Shown here: in pieces, positions 33,906 through 44,233 of the stretch | How the letters are laid out: every line of letters begins with the position of its first letter | Numbering within the stretch: position 1 is the first letter of the stretch | Assembly (NCBI RefSeq): GCF_003286085.1 | Contig: NW_020825321.1 | Location: forward strand, 1 to 64,000 | Length of the DNA stretch: 64,000 bases | Source of the DNA: Drosophila persimilis | Lineage: Eukaryota > Arthropoda > Insecta > Diptera > Drosophilidae | Direction: 5' to 3' | Position numbers and translations under genes: made by a program | Notes under the pieces: generated by a model | What the model was told of the DNA's origin: nothing | What the model saw: only the letters and a program-made list of their open reading frames with translations | The model's database searches: none

Positions 33906-34507
33906 AAGTAAAACTTTTTACTCTTTGCTCTGCGGGGCCTTAACTGGGATGCGGGTGTAAGACTCCCATCTTACTCTAGTAGACTATTATTAGTAAACCT
34001 CCCATCCTTAGTTTACCGTAGAAAAATGCTTGGTGTGATATTTATGCACAACTTGATCAGGGGTGACATAGACAGCCCTGATCTGTTGAGCCGCATAAAC
34101 TTCACGATTCCTATTAGAATGACTAGAAATTTTATACCGTTGTTCCTTCCACTTTGTAGATCGAATTATTCCTTGCATGAACCGTTTAGGGTCTTATGCT
34201 CGGATTATAATTCCCTCTACCATATTATATCCAACACTAATTCTCTTCCTCTTATTAAATTATTAATCCTTACACACCTTTCTATTAATTAGTAACTGTA
34301 GTGGTATTTGTATTTTGATTGCATGCTTAGTTTCTTGGTAAGTTTAGTGCTAATTTTCCCCGAATGTTAGTCTAATATCTATCTTTCTTGCATGTTCGCG
34401 TTTGGTTCGGCTACGCACCGCGCGTCATGCGGCAGCGCCCCTCGGTCGGTTGGGCGGGAGGAGGGCTGCGTTTTGCCTGGGATCCGCGCGTAACAGCCTT
34501 CTGCTGG
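33906..34507 (+). mobile_element. LINE-A, second 3' fragment
   Basis: Matches 25055-25609, starting at AACTTTTTACTCTTTGC and ending at CAGCCTTCTGCT. It encodes the RT thumb remnant (MLGVIFMHNLIRGDIDSPD). It keeps ~40 bp near 34152-34192 (coding RSNYSLHEPFRVLCSD) deleted from the first copy. It abuts the LTR at 34508. Confidence 0.88.
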
Positions 34508-34838
34508 TGTCACACGGGCCACTCAACGTCCAAGATAATGACAGTTCGGGTGGAAACAAAGATCTGTAACCCATTAAAAAATACTACAACAAAACACAAG
34601 TGGGGAAAACACTTAACCAATGCAGTCCTAAAATAACACTTATGTAAGCCTGCACTCGAACAGACACCCGCAGTAAAATGTATCCTTTGCGTAGGTCTAA
34701 CGATAATTATAGAATACAAAACTTGACTCCCTACCTCATTTTCAAATCACATATAAGGCGCTGATTTTGAGAATAAACTTTAAGTTAAATTAACAACTCA
34801 ACTACCAAGTGTCTAGACTTTTTTTTAAGGTCTTAACA
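34508..34838 (+). repeat. Isolated LTR (BEL-like) with primer-binding site
   Basis: 331 bp with TGTCACACGG start and TCTTAACA end, followed by TTTTGGTCCTTTGACA. That resembles the primer-binding site after the BEL-3 LTR (TTCTTTGGTCCTTCGAG). An AATAAA signal lies near 34772. There is no second copy in the window, so the boundaries rest on TG/CA, the primer-binding site and the abrupt end of LINE-A. Confidence 0.6.
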
Positions 34839-34992
34839 TTTTGGTCCTTTGACACTCTCCGTTGTTTCCCCCTCTGGTAAGAGCACAGAGAGCACTTCTT
34901 TGAGACTGAACAAGTGTCTAGTTCACTGACAGCTAAAGCTAGCAAAATAAAAAAAATCGGATTTCCCTGCCGTAAGAAGGAACAGAGTATAA
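34839..34992 (+). other. Leader fragment after isolated LTR
   Basis: Primer-binding site and about 150 bp of leader, cut by DINE-1 copy 5 at 34993. No ORF. Confidence 0.5.
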
Positions 34993-36162
34993 ACGAGGGG
35001 GAAAGTTGTGAGTTGCTGCGGACACCGCAACTCTACATTTATACCCGATACTTAGTCAGTATGTCTCTCCTCCGGCCGACGCCGCAAACATTAAACGACA
35101 CGACAAAGAGTGCGTGCGAGAAGGACAGAAAATCAGTCTGAGCGTGACGTCGGGCGCTGCGTAGCCACTGCAAATAGATTTGTTCCTTTTGGCTATAAAA
35201 ATTATCTGATCTGATCCAGATTCAGCAATCTGATAGATATGGTCGTTATCTATGATTTTGCGTTTCTTTTTCGTTTAAAGGTTCTCCAGTTTTCATATAT
35301 TTTTTCTGTTTGCACCCAAACGAACATTTGTTGTTTTAGTTTTCTCGAATCTTCAATATTGTGGATGTAAGAGATTTTCGTCTTTTGTCTGGGCGGAAGG
35401 GGGTGGGGCAAAATTTTGAGATATACGTATTATAGTGAGATCTAACAGAAGTGCGGATACCAAATTTGGTTACTCTAGCGTTAATAGTGTCTGAGATTTG
35501 TGGATGCCTCAGATTTTCGTCCTTTGCGATGGCGGAGGGGGGGTGGGGCAAAACTTTGACACAAAACGGTCAAGGTCCGATATCACAGGAGTGTGGATAC
35601 CAAAATTGGTTGCTCTGGCTCTTATAGGTTCTGAGATCCTTGAACTAATATTTTGAAATTGGCAAAACCGACCATGAAACCTGTGTGTTAGAGAGAGACA
35701 GAGGGAGAAAGAATGAAATTGTTTTCTTGATTCTGGCTATAATAATTATACGATCTTTTTCAGATTTTACACTCTAAAACATATAGTCATCCTCTACGAT
35801 TCTGCGTTTTTAGTTTTCTCGTATCTTTGAATTTGTGGATGCCACAGATTTTCGCTCTTTGTTGGGGCGGAAGGGGGCGTGGCAAAGTTTTGAAATATAC
35901 TTGTAGCAGTGATATATCACAGATATCCGGATACAAAACGTCGTTGCTCTAGCTTTTATAGTCTTTGAGCACTAGGCGCTGATGGGCACGGACAGACGGA
36001 CGGACGGACAGGCAGACAGTGCTCAATCGACTCGGCTATTGATGCTGATCAAGAATATATATACTTTATGGGGTCGGAAACGGTTCCTTCTGGACGTTAC
36101 ACACATCCATTTTCACCACAAATCTAATATACCCCAATACTCATTTTGAGTATCGGGTATAA
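34993..36162 (-). mobile_element. DINE-1, copy 5 (full length with 69-bp insert)
   Basis: Reverse orientation with hairpin near 35010-35033 and TATACCC end at 36162. It contains a foreign insert at about 35266-35334 (core TTCGTTTAAAGGTTCTCC) that is absent from copies 2 and 3 and matches the 126-bp repeat at 38151-38402. Sequence is moderately diverged from copies 1-3. GA-rich block at about 35690-35720. Confidence 0.88.
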
Positions 36163-36478
36163 AAATTAAAAATAGGCTGTATTTTTAATAGATATATTAG
36201 TATATCTTTTGTGATTGGAGAATAGGAAAAAAAAAAATATATAAAAATTTATGAAACCGAAGTTTACATTAATAATTTGGAAAAATACGAGCTGGACAGG
36301 CTGTATTTTTAATAGATAACTACAAATGTATATCTATTGTAAGTGAAAAGAAAAATTTTACACGACGATGGCATTTTCGAGGCCAAAACATCCGAAACTT
36401 CTTAATGGCCAGCAATTGAAATATATAGAAATGGCAAAACACCTGTGACTGTGAACAAATAGATAAATAAATTGATTT
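36163..36478. other. AT-rich spacer with 21-bp repeat
   Basis: AT-rich, non-coding. The segment AGGCTGTATTTTTAATAGAT occurs twice, near 36174 and 36299. Nothing else recognised. Confidence 0.6.
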
Positions 36479-36690
36479 GTGTGTGCCCACTGTGCCAGCG
36501 ACAATAACTGCAGCGACCCTAGCAGCAGCGACAATAGCTGCAGCGACATCAGCAGCATCGACTTCAGCAGCAGTGACAAAAGCTGCAGCGACATCAGCAG
36601 CATCGACAATAGCAGCAGCGACTTAAGCAGAGGCAACACCAGCAGCAGCGACAGCGGCAGCAGTAACAACAACAGCAGAAGCAGAATTCA
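36479..36690. repeat. CAG/GAC-rich microsatellite-like tract
   Basis: About 200 bp of imperfect AGCAGCGACA-type repeats. All frames give Ser/Asp/Asn or Leu-rich low-complexity peptides; the 84- and 104-codon ORFs on both strands are artefacts of this composition. Confidence 0.8.
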
Positions 36691-36743
36691 TCAGCTAAGT
36701 CTCATATCTCAAATTTTTTTTAAGCCTAATTAAGTAACAAATT

Positions 36744-37402
36744 AAAATAAGATTTATCGGAACAAATAATTAAGCTATTAGACGCTCAAGCCGCGATAAC
36801 AAAAGAAATTGAGAAGATTGAAGTTGGTCATTTGACCAGCGATGTAATCCAAGGGTTAGGAGCTTTTAGCACAAAGTTACAGGCAATGATTCTGCACTGT
36901 TGGCAAATGGAATAGTCGATCATAACTACTATAAGAGATAGCAGTACGAAAAAATGATTAAAAATATAGAGGACATACATAAAAAGTATATAGAGTCCAA
37001 AAATAATGAAACCCTAACGAAGGGGAAGGTAGAAATAGAAAAGTTACAATCAGTGGAGACTGGATCTTTGAAGGAAGTCATAGAGCCCAAAATTGACAAT
37101 AGCATAGAAAAAGTATCTGAGGGAATTGACAGAATAGTGGAAAATCTGAAGACGTATTTAGGGCAAACCATGCAGAGGTTTGATCAGGCTAAACTAGGAG
37201 AGTGTAGAATCAGAAAGCGATAATTTGAGTACCTCCGTAAAAAACTGAACTCAAAAATTAAGGAGTTTTATCATAGCTATGAAAAAACCGACAGCTTCGA
37301 CGACCTAATCGGCGAGTTGGAATTTAATATTCAAAACATGTTAAGCAACCTAGATGTTAGGATGCAAACCGTAGCTGAGGAAAACAGTGGGATAAAGGAG
37401 TA
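36744..37402 (+). pseudogene. Unrecognised coiled-coil, gag-like relic
   Basis: Three consecutive frames make one decayed protein. They are EQIIKLLDAQAAITKEIEKI to a stop near 36915, then MIKNIEDIHKKYIESK at 36954-37223, then FEYLRKKLNSKIKEFYHSYE at about 37227-37402. All are Lys/Glu-rich with heptad-like Leu/Ile spacing. I do not recognise the family. The size, charge and surroundings fit a Gag N-terminus of an LTR element, but no protease or RT follows. Confidence 0.5.
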
Positions 37403-37477
37403 GTAAAGGAGCAACGATAAAAAAAGAAGATATCGATCTGCCTGATCTTCCGAAAGTAGAAGTACCCATCCATGTGG

Positions 37478-37553
37478 CATCCACAAATCCACCGATAATT
37501 TTTATAGCCAAAAGGAACAAATCAATTTGCAGTGGCTACGCAGCGCCCGACTT
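37478..37553 (+). mobile_element. DINE-1 short fragment, copy 6
   Basis: About 75 bp matching the element's interior (TTTTTATAGCCAAAAGGAAC and CTACGCAGCGCCCGAC). Both ends are truncated. Confidence 0.75.
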
Positions 37554-37770
37554 TTGAAACGTATTTCATACCATTTCATACCAAAAGAGTTATTCGCTAT
37601 TCGAACATAACGTTATTGAAAACCCATCAGTACATCGGAAATATATATATAATTATACAACCCGACACATACATATATACTGCATATATACAAATTTAGT
37701 ATTTAGTATAATTCAGTATCACAAAGAGTCACAGGCACTATAAAGTCGTAAATACTTTTTTTCATTCAAG
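37554..37770. other. AT-rich non-coding sequence before candidate exon
   Basis: Contains CATACCATTTCATACC and a polypyrimidine stretch (TACTTTTTTTCATTCAAG) ending at 37770 that resembles a 3' splice site. No ORF. Confidence 0.45.
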
Positions 37771-38105
37771 GTTTGCTGGATAGCTACAGTCGAAGCTCGA
37801 TAAGTCTTAGTGGCCAATTAAGTGGGACTACCAATGTCACAATTGATGAAAGCTCGTGCAGTGATGACTTTGGCGACAACCAATCAGTACAGTTTTATTT
37901 GGGTAGTAGCTCTCCCGCAACTTCTACCGTCTCCCCTGACCGTGTGCGTACATTAACTCTATCAGAATCAGTAGAGAATGTTAGCACCGGTAGCCAAGTA
38001 AATCAGGTATTCTTTAAAGAAATACATCCACTAGAACCACATGACCAGGGACTCACTACCGAACTAAGGGCGAGTTGTGTGCATGTGGCAGCATCAAAGA
38101 AAAGG
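37771..38105 (+). other. Candidate exon of unknown protein
   Basis: Open frame of 335 bp between a 3'-splice-like sequence (TTTTTTTCATTCAAG at 37770) and a strong 5'-splice consensus (AAAAG/GTAAGT at 38105/38106). The 112 codons are Ser/Thr-rich and acidic (SLSGQLSGTTNVTIDESSCS, HVAASKKR at the end). No family recognised. Two splice-acceptor-like sites lie downstream (near 40604 and 40669). It could be a captured host exon, a transposase exon or chance. Confidence 0.4.
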
Positions 38106-38150
38106 TAAGTTGTTGGTTTTTAAAACTTCCGAAAATATTCAGGCAGGCTC

Positions 38151-38402
38151 CGTTTTTCATTTACTTTTGCGGATTACGTTTTCAGCCAAAACGTTTCGTT
38201 TTCGTTTAAAGGTTCTCCATTTTTCATATATTTTTTCTGTTTTCACCAAAACGAACATTGTTGTTTCCCTGGCCATCCGTTTTTCATTTACTTTTGCGGA
38301 TTACGTTTTCAGCCAAAACGTTTCGTTTTCGTTTAAAGGTTCTCCATTTTTCATATATTTTTTCTGTTTTCACCAAAACGAACATTGTTGTTTCCCTGGC
38401 CA
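38151..38402 (+). repeat. 126-bp tandem repeat x2
   Basis: Two near-identical units starting at 38151 and 38277. Each contains GCGGATTACGTTTTCAGCC and TTCGTTTAAAGGTTCTCC. The last ~65 bp of the unit recurs as the insert in DINE-1 copy 5, and the first bases form the inverted pair above. Confidence 0.88.
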
Positions 38403-38526
38403 ATTTTTTCTGAGCCAAATTTGAGGTTTGGTTAAAATAAATTTATTTATAAAGAAAGCAAAGTTAAATTAACCTGATATAGGTGTCAAGTTTATGTTAA
38501 TGCATCAATAAGTCATATATTTTTAT

Positions 38527-39785
38527 TCCCGATACTCAAAATAAGTATTGGGGTACATTAGATTTCTGGTGAAAATGGATGTGTGTAACGTCCAGAAGGA
38601 ATCGTTTCCGACCCCATAAAGTATATATATTCTTGATCAGCATCAATAGCCGAGACGATTGAGCCATATTTGTCTGTCCATCCGTCCGTCTTTAAGTCCA
38701 TATGAGCGCCTAGTGCTCAGAGACTAGAGATAGAGGAACGAAATTTTGTATCCAGACATCTGTGATATGTCACTGTTACAAGTGCATTTCAAGACTTTGC
38801 CACGCACACTTCCGCACACCCCATAAAGTTTATATATTCTTGATCAGCATCAATAGCCGAGTCGATTGAGCCCTGTCTGTCTGTCCGTCCGTCCGTCTGC
38901 CCTTCCCTATCAGTGCCTAGTGCTCAAAGACCATAAGAGCAAGAGCAACGACATTTTATATCCGGACTTCTGTGACCCGCCCATTTTCGCCCCCACAAAG
39001 AGCGAAAATCTGTGGTATCCACAATTTCACAGATCCAATAAAACAGAAAACGCAGTATCGTAGAGGGTGACTATATCTGCCGAATCTGAATTCGATCTTA
39101 TTATTATTATAGCCAGAATCAAGAAAACAATTTCACTCTTTCTCCCTCTGTCTCTCTCTAACACACAGGTTTCGTGGTCGGTTTTGCCTATTGCAAAATA
39201 TGAGTTCAAGGATCTCAGAGACTATAAAAGCTAGAGCAACCAAATTTGGTATCCACACTCCTGTGATATCAGACTTTGACCGTTTTGTGTCAAAATTTTG
39301 CCATACCCCTTTGCGCTAAGGACGATAATCTGAGGCATCCAAAAATCTCAGAGACCATTAAGGCTAGAGTAACCAAATTTGGTATCTACACTCCTGTTAG
39401 ATCTCACTATTAAACGATTATCTCAAAATTTTGCCCCACCCCCTTCCGCCCACACAAAAGAGGAAAATCTGTTGCATCCACAATATTGCAGATTCGAGAA
39501 AACTAAAAACGCAGAATCATAGAGAATGACCATATCTATCCGGTTGCTGAATCTGGATCAGATCGGATCATTTTTGTAGCCAAAAGCAAGAAATCAATTT
39601 GCAGTGGCTACGCAGCGCCCGACGTCACGCTCAGACTGATTTTCTGTCTCTCTCGGACGCACTCTTTGTCGTGTCGTTTAATATTTGCCGCGTCTGCCGG
39701 AGGAGAGCCATACTGACTAAGTATCGGGTATGAATGTAGAGTTGCGGTCTCCGCAGCAACTCACAACGTTCCCGCTCGTTTTCGT
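38527..39785 (+). mobile_element. DINE-1, copy 7, with duplicated head
   Basis: Forward orientation. A first head (38527-38815) is followed by a second head segment beginning near 38818 and then a complete body to the hairpin (GAGTTGCGG...GCAGCAACTC, 39739-39763). The first head carries variants shared with copy 4 (TCCATATGAGCGCCTAG). This is a composite of two copies. Confidence 0.85.
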
Positions 39786-39814
39786 TTTACAATTAAGGTT
39801 CGTTTCGTTGTATA

Positions 39815-40170
39815 CGTCATGGTGGAGAATGATTTTTGTTCGGCAGTTGGTTTTGCGAATTTCTCCGAAGACCTCCACAAATGGTCGTGTACCACTCAGA
39901 ATGGACAGTCCTACGTTACTCTAACAGAACAATGGCCACATGACCCATTCTCCCGAAGAAACAGGCGACCATTTGCTTCAAAGTGCTTCTGTGGTATTTG
40001 GCTCATCTTGGAACACCCACACGGTCGATTGCTGTTTAGTTTTCGGCTCATACGCATATATCCATCATTCATCACCTATCACGACTTTATAAACGACTTT
40101 TGACGGACCACGGTCGAACCTTTTAAGGAATCGACGCGAGCCTTTTTTTGAGCGATTGATTAGTTATTGG
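39815..40170 (-). pseudogene. mariner transposase relic
   Basis: Minus-strand fragments in two frames match the middle of mariner-family transposases: WIYAYEPKTKQQSTVWVF and FQDEPN, then KQMVACFFGRMGHVA, SEWYTTIC and the start of the next block. It carries at least two stops (one after GDE) and one frameshift. The catalytic D of the GDE(S) segment is still visible; the later catalytic D is beyond the preserved part. Terminal repeats were not found. Old and inactive. Confidence 0.75.
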
Positions 40171-40446
40171 GTATCCAACGAGAAGAAACCTTTTTTACAA
40201 CTAAGTGTTAATGGAAAATGGAATGTATTGAAGAGGAATTAATGTGAAAAATAATCCAACGAAAACCATCTCGAAAAATTTCCATTTTCCAAAAAAGCCG
40301 TTTACTTTTCATTTCGTCAACGAAAATGTTTTCGTTTTGAAAACGAATAAATCTTGCGGAATGTAAAAACGGGAGCCCCAATTTATGTGTATTCAAAAGT
40401 ATATCGGAAAACTTTTGTAAATGTGAAAAACGGAGCCTGGCTGAAT

Positions 40447-40805
40447 GTGTCATGAAATAAAACAGATTGTTTGATCATATAACCATAATATAGTATTAAA
40501 GCAAAGCAAATCACAAACATCAGAGCTATATTTCAATGCTACAGTCAAAGCTCAAAATTCAGATATTTTGTATTTAATATAACGTATTTAATTAATTTCA
40601 CAGATGCACTGATCACGTTTTCGGTACCATTAATACATAATTAATGTGTATTCTGGTTTCTTTTAGGATTCATTTTTGAGCAAGGAAATATTTTAGACCA
40701 AACAAAGAAAACAAGGTGATCCGCCTTTGAAAAAAGTAAAAAGTGGTCAATCCGCTCAATTTCCCCTTAGTGACTTGGTCCATACCATATACATATGTAT
40801 ATATT
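40447..40805. other. Non-coding spacer
   Basis: AT-rich. Two splice-acceptor-like tracts (TTAATTTCACAG at 40604, TTTCTTTTAG at 40669) and the palindromic CATATACATATGTATATA next to LINE-C (about 40788-40806). Nothing coding. Confidence 0.5.
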
Positions 40806-40829
40806 GTGAGGAACCAGGGTTCTCACAGA

Positions 40830-41669
40830 CTAAACTCGGCTGAAGCATTGCCGAATAAGGCGGACGGCCGGGCGGATAAGGCGAGGATCAGTCCGGATAC
40901 CGCGGATATCCGGATGCGGCGAAATGGCCGAGGGCTCCCATAGAGGATGGGCCTCCGCTCTCTGAGAGGAGGATGGACATGAGGCAGAGGAGATGGTTGG
41001 ATCTGGCCAGCAGCGGCCCAACGCATGACCAAATAAGGTCATGGGATCACGCCACTGGCACGGTCCCGTTGCGAATGCCGTGGAAACCGATATAGAGACG
41101 ATACTGCGGGCGGTGAGTCGTGATCGCGAAAGTATAACTGGTATAACCGGTATAACTATGCGAGAGAGGCTATTGGCATTTTGCTCGAACAATTCGTGCG
41201 TGAGGGGCCCGCACATAGCCAAAGGCATCGCTACTTGCTCCCTCTCCGATAGGAGGGGAATCGTAGTACCCTGCCTGGCTAGCTCGTCGGCGGCGTCGTT
41301 CCCCTCGATGTCCCTGTGGCCGGGGACCCATATAAGGAAGAGATCTAACTGCTCTGCGATCTCGTGCAGAGACCTGCGGCAGTTATTTACATTCGCTGAG
41401 TTCGACGATATTGAGCCTAGAGCTTTAATAGCTGCTTGGCTGTCCGAGAAGACGAACACCAAGTGCGTGTCTAGAGGTAGTTTGGAGACGATAGAAATGG
41501 CCTCCTTGATGGTTATAACCTTCGCTTGGAACACACTACAGTGATCCGGGAGCCTTAAGCAATGACTGATGTTCAGCTCGCTGCAGTAGACTCCGACTCC
41601 CACGCGGCCGTCTAACTTTGAGCCATCAGTGTAGAAGTGAACTGCATTTACAGGTCCAGGTTCGCCCAT
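40830..41669 (-). pseudogene. LINE-C RNase H domain
   Basis: Starts near the RT C-terminus and contains the RNase H signature: HFYTDGSKLDGRVGVGVYC (first D), KEAIS with the Glu, FSDSQAAIKAL (third acid) and WVPGHRDIEGNDAADELA (His and last D). All four catalytic acids look present. After about residue 165 the frame enters 3'-UTR-like sequence. It would degrade the RNA strand of RNA-DNA hybrids during LINE insertion. Confidence 0.85.
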
Positions 41670-41840
41670 CTCCCAGTCCTCCCAAGGTGCGATAGATATC
41701 TGGAAAGGCGTCGAGAGGTGATCACTAGAGATACAGTAATCTATCCTCTCTTGTAGTTACTGGAGTCTCATCAGGATTCCCGAGTGCCCAACTTCGGATG
41801 CTTTCCACAGTTTGGCTTCTCTCATTCTAAGGGCAGAAAG

Positions 41841-42268
41841 TGTTGCCACCTTCTTACCCATGGGATCTACAGGGAGGAGGTTCAGCACGGTATCCAGGGC
41901 TTCCCCTGGAGTAGTGCATAGCCCGCCAGTTATGCATAGCTCCACCATGCGGTGAACTCTACTGAGTCTGTTAAGACAATTTATTTTGTCTAGTGCTGGT
42001 CACCATAGTACCACTCCATAGAGCATGATTGGTCGTATGATGGCGGTGTATTGAAAGTGTTGCCACCTCCTTACCCATGGGATCTACAGGGAGGAGGTTC
42101 AGCACGGTATCCAGGGCTTCCCCTGGAGTAGTGCATAGCCTGCCAGTTATGCATAGCTCCGCCATGCGGTGAACTCTACTGAGTCTGTTAAGACAATTTC
42201 TTTTGTCTAGGGCTGGCCACCATAATACCACTCCATAGAGCATGATTGGTCGTATGATGGCGGTATAT
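41841..42268 (-). repeat. 217-bp tandem duplication inside LINE-C
   Basis: Two copies starting near 41842 and 42059 (GTTGCCACC), each coding LCTTPGEALDTVLNLLPVDP and the CITG segment. They differ at a dozen or so bases, so the event is not recent. The junction shows the short shared sequence GAAAGTGTTGCC. Confidence 0.9.
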
Positions 42269-42269
42269 A

Positions 42270-42990
42270 GCCACCAAACTTTATAGGGGGTCATTCCCCA
42301 TTTTAGTCCGATGGCTTTCTGCAAGTATAAAGGCCACTGTGGCCTTCTTTACTCTATCCTCTATGCTCAATTTCCAATCGAGCCTTCCATTGAGGATTAG
42401 GCCAAGATACTTGGCATTATTGATAAAAGCTAGCGCCTCCCCAAAGAGTTTTGGGGGAGTCAGTACAGGAACTTTGTATTTCTTAGTGAAAAGCACAAGT
42501 TCCGTTTTAGACGTGTTAACTCCTAGCCCTCATTTGTCTGCCCATCTCGACATTTTCGTGAGAGTATTTGTCATGCACTCACAAAACGTCTGCGGAAATT
42601 TTCCGAAGAATGCTTTTGCAACATCGTCCGCATACGCCACCACACAGCAGCCACCACCCTCTCTCTCCCACAGCAGTACGTTCACTGCCACGTTCCATAG
42701 GAGGGGCGAGAGGACTGCGCCCTGCGGTGTGCCTCTGCTGACAAATCTAGTGCACGTTGACGTCCACAGTGATGCCTCAACCGTCCTGCATTGTAGCATC
42801 TGATCGACCACAGTCCGGGAGTCAATCCCCAGATCCGTCAGTGCGCCTGTGATGGCGGTCGGAAGGATATTATTAAAGGCGCCTTCTATGTCGAGGAAGG
42901 CTACCAGGGTGTATTCCTTAAAGTTAAGGGACGCTTCGATGATCGATGTGATCGAGTGTAGGGCCGTTTAATCAGAGTAATCAGGGTAAT
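42270..42990 (-). pseudogene. LINE-C reverse transcriptase
   Basis: RT palm with motif A FLDIEGAFNNILP (near 42890), motif B SRGTPQGAVLSPLLWN, catalytic motif C VVAYADDVAKAF (near 42620) and the post-palm segment AKYLGLILNGRLDW. A stop after SRWADK and a frame change separate palm from thumb. The RT N-terminus is lost in a deletion joining to endonuclease at about 42970. Confidence 0.87.
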
Positions 42991-42999
42991 CAGAGTACC

Positions 43000-43564
43000 G
43001 AGTCCAATTTGTCCGCCTGATGTTCCGGAATCGAACTGGCTTCGGTACTGGGCAGGAGAAAACAGTTTCCACGTACCTGTGGTCCGAGAAGGAGTGTTCT
43101 TCTAGGACCCTCCAGGATACAATGTTACTCTGTATCTCATGAGAGGCAAGCGTGAGGTCCAGGACCTCCTTGAGGTTTTAATGATGAAGGTGGTCTGCGA
43201 TTAGAGCCCGGAGAGGCGCGTGTGGAGGGGGGTCCGGCTGATCATGCCCCATGTACGCGGAGCAGATCCTCAGTGAGCGCTCCTGGCCTTCGAGATTCAC
43301 TGCGGTGTGGTCTTCATTGCTGAAATTTGGGAGCTGAAATAAGTGAAACTCTCTTCTTGCGAGAATGCAGGTATGAATTTTACCTACGGTTTCAGCTACG
43401 TATAGCTTGTAGTCTGAAGTCCTCAGACCGGAGACCCTGTTTCCGAGGATCCAGGGCTCCTGAATGAGGACTATGTCGGCTCCACCCTTGGCTAGGTGGA
43501 GCAAGAGAGCAGCGCATGCTGCCTTACAATGGTGGAGGTTTATCTGCAGGAGTATCAGTGACAA
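43000..43564 (-). pseudogene. LINE-C endonuclease
   Basis: AP-endonuclease-like N-terminus of ORF2: LLQINLHHCKAA, ADIVLIQEPW (metal-binding Glu) and ICSAYMGHDQPD. It then skips to the C-terminal part EVLDLTLAS and HSFSDHRYVE (the SDH motif). The central GxDxNA block is missing, so the domain is internally deleted. Confidence 0.84.
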
Positions 43565-43573
43565 TCCTGAGGG

Positions 43574-44233
43574 TCACGTCCACCATTGTAGTTTCAAGAT
43601 CGCTGTCGGGGGACTCCGGCTCCTCCACGGCAACGATGTGGCTGAGACCCTGGCTAGGTCGCTCTCATCGAACGCGTAATAATCCAAGATGTCGTCCAAC
43701 ATCATGGATGCCGCATCCGACGCAGGGTTGTCCTCTTCGCACGAGGCCCCCTCTTTCGGGATCTCCGGCAGCTCCGGGTCTGGCTCGATCTCCGCTTGCC
43801 TGCCCTTGCGATCGGACTTGTAGGTGGTTATGGTGACCGTCCTTGGCGCCCCTGTCAAGGACACCGATTAGGGTCTTTCCCCTCGCCACCTCAGCGAACG
43901 ATCGGTTCGTGAGGTGGGTCTTCACCCGCTTGACTTGCTGAGCTTGGCCTGGCTGACTAGCGTGATCCTCCGCTGAGCGTTGCCGTTTGTTGGGGGCCTT
44001 GGCTGCGCCCTTTCCAGCTTTGGCTGGCTGGAAATGTGGCAGGATTGAGAAGGCCCACAGCCTCTGCTCCTTTTCTTCGGCTGACGACCAGTAGTTGGGG
44101 TCCTCGTTGGCCAGGATGAAAGCCGCTCGTCTCCTGTCCTGGTACGACGGTTCCTCGGTCCCGGAGCGCTTACCAGCCGCGATTTCGCTCTGCTTAGCAG
44201 CCACCCCGGCACCCGATTCGCCCTTGGAGCCAC
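43574..44233 (-). pseudogene. LINE-C ORF1 (gag-like) remnant
   Basis: Basic, Ala/Lys-rich frames (KAGKGAAKAPNKRQRS, NRSFAEVARGK) typical of the N-terminal half of LOA ORF1. The true frame changes near 43860. No zinc knuckles are retained. ORF1 proteins bind LINE RNA. Confidence 0.65.

Larger units (their letters stand above)
38138..40446. repeat. Inverted 23-bp pair around a 2.3-kb block
   Basis: Bases 38138-38160 and the reverse complement of 40424-40446 match at 22 of 23 positions (core CAGGCTCCGTTTTTCA). They enclose the 126-bp repeats, DINE-1 copy 7 and the mariner relic. No matching target duplication is seen, so this may be a degraded terminal-inverted-repeat transposon or two inverted copies of a short repeat. 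Confidence 0.45.

Noticed and set aside
36479-36733. Ser/Asp-repeat ORF as a possible gene
   Set aside because: Product of an imperfect AGCAGCGACA repeat; no start context and no homology I can name.
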